The notes under the pieces: model-generated
Seen by the model: the letters and a program-made list of their open reading frames with translations, nothing else
What the model was told of the DNA's origin: nothing
The model's database searches: none
Origin: Chloroflexota bacterium
GTDB lineage: Bacteria; Chloroflexota; Dehalococcoidia; Lucifugimonadales; Lucifugimonadaceae
Assembly: GCA_002730555.1 (NCBI GenBank)
Contig: PCAM01000006.1
Span: forward strand, 1-64,000
Length of the DNA: 64,000 nucleotides
Reading direction: 5' to 3'
Made by a program: the position numbers and the translations under genes
Shown here: one piece after another, positions 62,953-64,000 of the stretch
Numbering within the stretch: position 1 is the stretch's first letter
Layout: each line of letters starts with the position of its first letter

Positions 62953-64000
62953 CTACTCAAACGCGTCGGCCAGCGCCCGTTCTTCTTCGGCCCGGCCTGG
63001 ATCCCCCAGCCTGTCATACACCACCGCCAGACGCCTGTGAGAGTTCAGAGCATGCTTTGACAACGGGGCGCGTTCGACCACCGTTTCGTACGAAACGGCC
63101 GCCGTATCGAGCTCCCCAAGGTTCTCCAGGGCAACGCCCCTGAACCACCAAGCTTCGGGATTCGGGGAGCCCGCCGTCTCCATATCGATGGCGCGATCCG
63201 CATAAACAAGTCCCAGAGTATCGTCGCCGATAGCTAGAAGCCCTTGCGCTGCATCGGCCTGGATGGACGGGTAAGAAGGGCGTCCGGCTGCGATTTTGAT
63301 ATATCTAGATCGCGCCACATCAATCAGGTCATCCCGGCCAAGCGCGACCAGCCTGGATTCAGCCTGTCCTAGCCGCAACTGCGTATCAAATGCCTTCGGG
63401 TTTCTGGTTTCAAAACGGTGAGCGGCCTCCAAAGCGGACTCCCAGCCAAATACCGCAATTTCACGATCGCCGGTGGCCTCCGCCTCGTCCGCCGCCTTCC
63501 GGAAGAGATCGTTGACAAGCAGGTGGTAGGGCTCGACATCCGGGTTGAGACCCACGGCGCGTTGGATCTTGGCGAGACCCTCGTTTGGCCTGCCCTCGTC
63601 GATCAGATCCCGGGCATCCCGGGCGATGGCGCTTGCCTGCAAAGTCCGGAAGTCCCGGTAGTACAAAAGCCCGGCGGCCAGTACCGTCACCGCCAGCGCT
63701 ATCCCCGCGATCACGTATCGGGCGGAAGGCGAAATTGCAGCGTCTGAGGTGGAGCTGCTACGGCTCCGTCGCGACGCGCCGGACGAGTTCGTTTCCACCC
63801 CGCGACGGGCGATCTCCACAGCGGCGATCAGCAGCCCCATGACGGCCCAGAACGGCAGCAGATCGCCGACTCGCGCCACGCCCGCCATCTGCTCCATCCC
63901 ACGGCCGACGAGGGCCGCCAGCAATCCCACAACCAGTATCGAGAGCCACTTGCTGTCGCCCCCTGCCCGTTTAGCAGCGCCCAGTGTCCTGACGCCCGCG
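62953..64000 (-). CDS. O-antigen ligase/polymerase-like protein with TPR domain, C-terminal part
   Basis: The gene runs off the right edge; about 349 residues are seen. The first part holds hydrophobic segments (ILVVGLLAALVG, LLPFWAVMGLLIAAVEIA) followed by a Ser/Arg-rich linker and another helix (VIAGIALAVTVLAAGLLY). The last 200 residues are TPR-like helices (GLAKIQRAVGLNPD, AEATGDREIAVFGWESALEAA and AVVYDRLGDPGRAEEERALA). This layout, Wzy/O-antigen-ligase membrane part plus cytoplasmic or periplasmic TPRs, is common in polysaccharide assembly. The ligase call rests on the layout only. Confidence 0.7.
   Translation of the reverse strand, partial: AGVRTLGAAKRAGGDSKWLSILVVGLLAALVGRGMEQMAGVARVGDLLPFWAVMGLLIAAVEIARRGVETNSSGASRRSRSSSTSDAAISPSARYVIAGIALAVTVLAAGLLYYRDFRTLQASAIARDARDLIDEGRPNEGLAKIQRAVGLNPDVEPYHLLVNDLFRKAADEAEATGDREIAVFGWESALEAAHRFETRNPKAFDTQLRLGQAESRLVALGRDDLIDVARSRYIKIAAGRPSYPSIQADAAQGLLAIGDDTLGLVYADRAIDMETAGSPNPEAWWFRGVALENLGELDTAAVSYETVVERAPLSKHALNSHRRLAVVYDRLGDPGRAEEERALADAFE

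Overview
The window is GC-rich, dense bacterial DNA. I infer a free-living, aerobic, heterotrophic member of the Chloroflexota, most likely a SAR202/Dehalococcoidia-type lineage. The basis is the mix of genes: several OxlT-like MFS carriers, Gfo/Idh/MocA oxidoreductases, M24 and amidohydrolase enzymes, lipoproteins with Pro/Thr-rich linkers, a UGSC-type selenoprotein, and many short GC-rich intergenic repeats. No rRNA, phage, transposase or CRISPR array is visible, and the taxon is an inference only.

Layout. 0-4.4 kb: the start of a crotonase gene, an MFS carrier, the two halves of a sulfopyruvate/phosphonopyruvate-decarboxylase-like TPP enzyme, and a decayed gene I read as a PEP-utilising enzyme. 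4.4-9 kb: formate metabolism, with formate-THF ligase followed by a formate dehydrogenase read through an in-frame UGA. 9-23 kb: housekeeping genes (hppA, thiE, rnhB, mnmA, rsfS, and a thiL-tsaE-tsaB-ndk operon), a cyclase-family hydrolase, DinB-like proteins, a phosphoesterase, a tautomerase and a YbaK-like deacylase. 23.1-29 kb: an intact tRNA-Lys and three decayed tRNA-like sequences around a module of MFS, SDR, aldo/keto reductase and TPP-enzyme genes. 29-41.5 kb: a catabolic region (FAH-family hydrolase, two Gfo/Idh/MocA enzymes, hydantoinase-like amidohydrolase, MFS carrier, class III aminotransferase, amidohydrolase-2, M24 peptidase). 41.7-45 kb: a broken lipoprotein gene, an AhpD/CMD-like selenoprotein and a third OxlT-like carrier. 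45-52.5 kb: respiration (MauG/CCP-type dihaem protein, Tat-exported Rieske protein, complete aa3-type oxidase operon ctaC-D-F-E, PAS-LuxR regulator, lipoprotein cytochrome c). 52.5-54.4 kb: a UGSC-family selenoprotein with an unrecognised 343-residue partner. 54.4-64 kb: a zinc ribbon, a P-loop-like protein, a giant 1861-residue lipoprotein, small membrane proteins and the end of an O-antigen-ligase/TPR protein.

The main discovery is three separate genes in which one UGA interrupts continuous coding sequence at a position suited to selenocysteine: formate dehydrogenase (UGA at 6051-6053, minus), an AhpD/CMD-like protein in which the second Cys of the CxxC motif is UGA (42691-42693, plus), and a UGSC protein (52973-52975, minus). 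Each is followed at the right distance by a hairpin with the features of a bacterial SECIS element. The fdh hairpin carries the same GGUCU loop, at the same distance, as I remember for E. coli fdhF. No selA, selB, selC or selD lies in the window, so the rest of the genome should supply them.

A second theme is gene decay and repeats. There are relics of a PEP-utilising enzyme, an MFS carrier, a DinB protein, a CMD protein, an M23-like lipoprotein and three tRNAs. A composite repeat (a GGGAGAGGG palindrome, a GCGGAT..ATCCG block and a TTCGAGARCCTCAGAACACGG block) sits between many genes.
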